Notes under the pieces: model-generated
Seen by the model: only the letters and a program-made list of their open reading frames with translations
What the model was told of the DNA's origin: nothing
Databases searched by the model: none
Shown here: positions 62,682 through 64,000 of the stretch, in pieces
How positions within the stretch are numbered: position 1 is the stretch's first letter
Layout: every line of letters starts with the position of its first letter
Program-made: the position numbers and the translations under genes
Source: Zymobacter sp047495495
Lineage (GTDB): Bacteria > Pseudomonadota > Gammaproteobacteria > Pseudomonadales > Halomonadaceae
Reading direction: 5' to 3'
Assembly (NCBI RefSeq): GCF_047495495.1
Contig: NZ_CP179930.1
Coordinates: 1,860,001-1,924,000, forward strand
DNA length: 64,000 nucleotides

Positions 62682-63136
62682 CAATTTTCCTTGTCTACGT
62701 TCTTCTAATGTCCCACAAGCCCAGCCTTGATAAGGCTTGCGGCGAGGTAATGAGCGAAGCATGTTACCACACATCGCTTTTTCATGCCGGGACGCACAGT
62801 CGCGCCTCGAATTCACTGTGATCAAATTGTGACACGGTGTTCTGTGGTTGCTCTCCAACACACCAAGCCGCGAGACAGACTCACGCTCCAAGTATGCTCA
62901 GCAAAGTCTTACGGAGACTGCACGGTTTACGCACAGCCCCCTGCAGGCTCAGGGTGTACACATATGCCTGAGCTCAAGCACGCTCTTATCTTCGATACTC
63001 CCCCACCCCAGCATGAGCGCTTGCACGAATCGATTCTTCGATGCGATAAAGCCCTCGCCTCTGTATCTTTACCCTATACTCCGCGCGCTCTTTCTGGCCT
63101 TCAAAGCCCTACCGGCGATTGCCGTTCAAGTAGGGA
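62682..63136. other. Intergenic region between yjdM and LuxR regulator 2
   Basis: About 455 bases without a convincing gene. It must hold the yjdM promoter (minus strand). Short frames on both strands lack ribosome sites. Confidence 0.4.
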
Positions 63137-63844
63137 TCAATGCAGCAGGCCCAAGAATACCGCGCGCACAACAGCCGCCGTCTTATTCGGCGCATCCAGC
63201 TTCATCATGGCATTGCGCAGGTGGAAATTGACCGTGCTGACGCTGATGTTCAGTATTTGAGAGGTCTGATCCGATGTTTTGCCATCGCCTGCCCAGCGCA
63301 GCACTTCCTTCTCACGAATGGAGAGGCTGACAGGACTGTGCTGACGCATTCGTGACATAGCACTATGAACAGCCGTGGTGATCCACTCAAGGTGAAAGTT
63401 CACTTCATTTTCAAGATAAGACTGCGAAATGACCTGGTCGCTGTCCACATAGAACATGCTGAACTGACCGCCCCCTTCCATGACCGACTGCGCCCAACCT
63501 CCGCGGTGTCCCCAGCCAAAGAATTCTTCGAACAGCTCGGGGTCCTGATCGAACAACCCACCTTCATGCTGACCAGTCCAGATGGCAGGTACGGTCGTTC
63601 GTGAACAGTGACGAGGAATTGGCGCATCATCATAGCCACCGGAGGCGTTCTTTTGATGCACCGCATCCTCAGATGAACCCAGTATACAGGCCTTCCTATT
63701 GGCTAGCGGAAGCGCGAGCTGTGTCCGCCACGTGCAGAAATTAAATCCCAAAGGCTTGACCGCTTCCAAGCTCACATCAACGATGTCCTGCATGTTCGTT
63801 TTTTCATGAAGCGACGTAAACAAGTCTATCTGCCAATTATTCAT
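63137..63844 (-). CDS. LuxR-type orphan regulator 2
   Basis: 235 residues from ATG 63844, which has AAGGAG at ideal spacing (an upstream TTG is less likely). The domain plan and length equal those of the regulator at 26241: WQIDLFTSLHEKTNMQDIVD, GYDDAPIPRHC, and helix-turn-helix LSIREKEVLRWAGDGKTSDQ / VSTVNFHLRNAMMKL. The ligand pocket again shows the shifted DDAP. It starts 11 bases after a third LuxR gene ends, so both are co-transcribed. Confidence 0.88.
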   Translation of the reverse strand: MNNWQIDLFTSLHEKTNMQDIVDVSLEAVKPLGFNFCTWRTQLALPLANRKACILGSSEDAVHQKNASGGYDDAPIPRHCSRTTVPAIWTGQHEGGLFDQDPELFEEFFGWGHRGGWAQSVMEGGGQFSMFYVDSDQVISQSYLENEVNFHLEWITTAVHSAMSRMRQHSPVSLSIREKEVLRWAGDGKTSDQTSQILNISVSTVNFHLRNAMMKLDAPNKTAAVVRAVFLGLLH

Positions 63845-63855
63845 GGCCAACTCCT

Positions 63856-64000
63856 TCAATCGATCAGTCCAAGAAAAAGGGCATGAACAACCAATGCGTG
63901 CACGCTGTCGCAGCCAAATTTCTTACGCAAATCATCTAGCATCGAAAAAAGCTTTATTGCATTAATACTGCTATCTGCCATCACGTTCTTTATAGACGCA
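63856..64000 (-). CDS. LuxR-type regulator 3, C-terminal end (partial)
   Basis: The last 47 codons of a minus-strand gene, ending in TGA at 63858-63856. The tail (SVHALVVHALFLGLID) parallels the C-termini of the other two regulators (AAVVRAVFLGLLH, AAVINAIYLGLLN), and the preceding INAIKLFSMLDDLRKKF aligns with their recognition-helix region, though more diverged. The rest lies outside the window. Confidence 0.65.
   Translation of the reverse strand, partial: ASIKNVMADSSINAIKLFSMLDDLRKKFGCDSVHALVVHALFLGLID

Overview
The window reads as chromosomal DNA of a gammaproteobacterium, most likely a member of the Halomonadaceae/Oceanospirillales (a Zymobacter- or Carnimonas-like genome is my best guess). 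This rests on moderately high GC, the order lon-hupB-ppiD, dapA-bamC-metallohydrolase, bcp-bepA and scpA-scpB-rluB, and the product types. It is an inference from gene order and protein style, not a database result.

1-24.7 kb: the right-hand, late-gene part of a prophage with a contractile tail. In order: a KilA-N protein, an inverted cargo gene, an Ogr/Delta-type zinc-finger late activator, terminase small and large subunits, portal, head morphogenesis protein, a DUF2213 protease with a probable nested scaffold, cement protein, major capsid, four connector/neck proteins, tail sheath, tail tube, a pair of tail-assembly chaperones joined by a -1 frameshift, a tape measure carrying a lytic transglycosylase domain, the baseplate set, tail fibre and fibre-assembly chaperone, and an AT-rich gene at the end. 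Integrase, repressor, replication and lysis genes are not visible and are presumably to the left. The element probably ends at a tRNA 3'-end fragment (24673-24695), read here as attR of a tRNA-Leu-integrated phage.

24.7-27.2 kb: a small, strongly AT-rich island between the att-like fragment and a tRNA-Gly gene. It holds a YkuD-fold (L,D-transpeptidase-like) putative antibacterial toxin overlapped by a secreted putative immunity protein, a 51-residue secreted peptide gene with its own extended -10 promoter, and an orphan LuxR-type regulator. Two nearly identical 17-bp motifs in inverted orientation flank this part.

27.4-32.9 kb: a heme-iron uptake locus. A TonB-dependent heme receptor diverges from hmuT-hmuU-hmuV and an IsdG/ABM-type monooxygenase, with a Fur-box match between them.

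32.9-63.1 kb: mostly housekeeping genes. These are adenine deaminase, a TerC/CBS/CorC membrane protein, gloC, an SlyD-like PPIase, a degenerate deaminase, comF followed by a striking heptanucleotide repeat array, a YycJ-like hydrolase, a very short BamC, dapA, bcp, bepA, ppiD, hupB, lon, four tandem tRNA-Lys genes, rluB-scpB-scpA, radD, ubiC, tadA, nadE, a DUF421 protein, a NupC-type transporter, a chemoreceptor and yjdM. The right end has two further LuxR paralogues in tandem, the last cut by the window edge.
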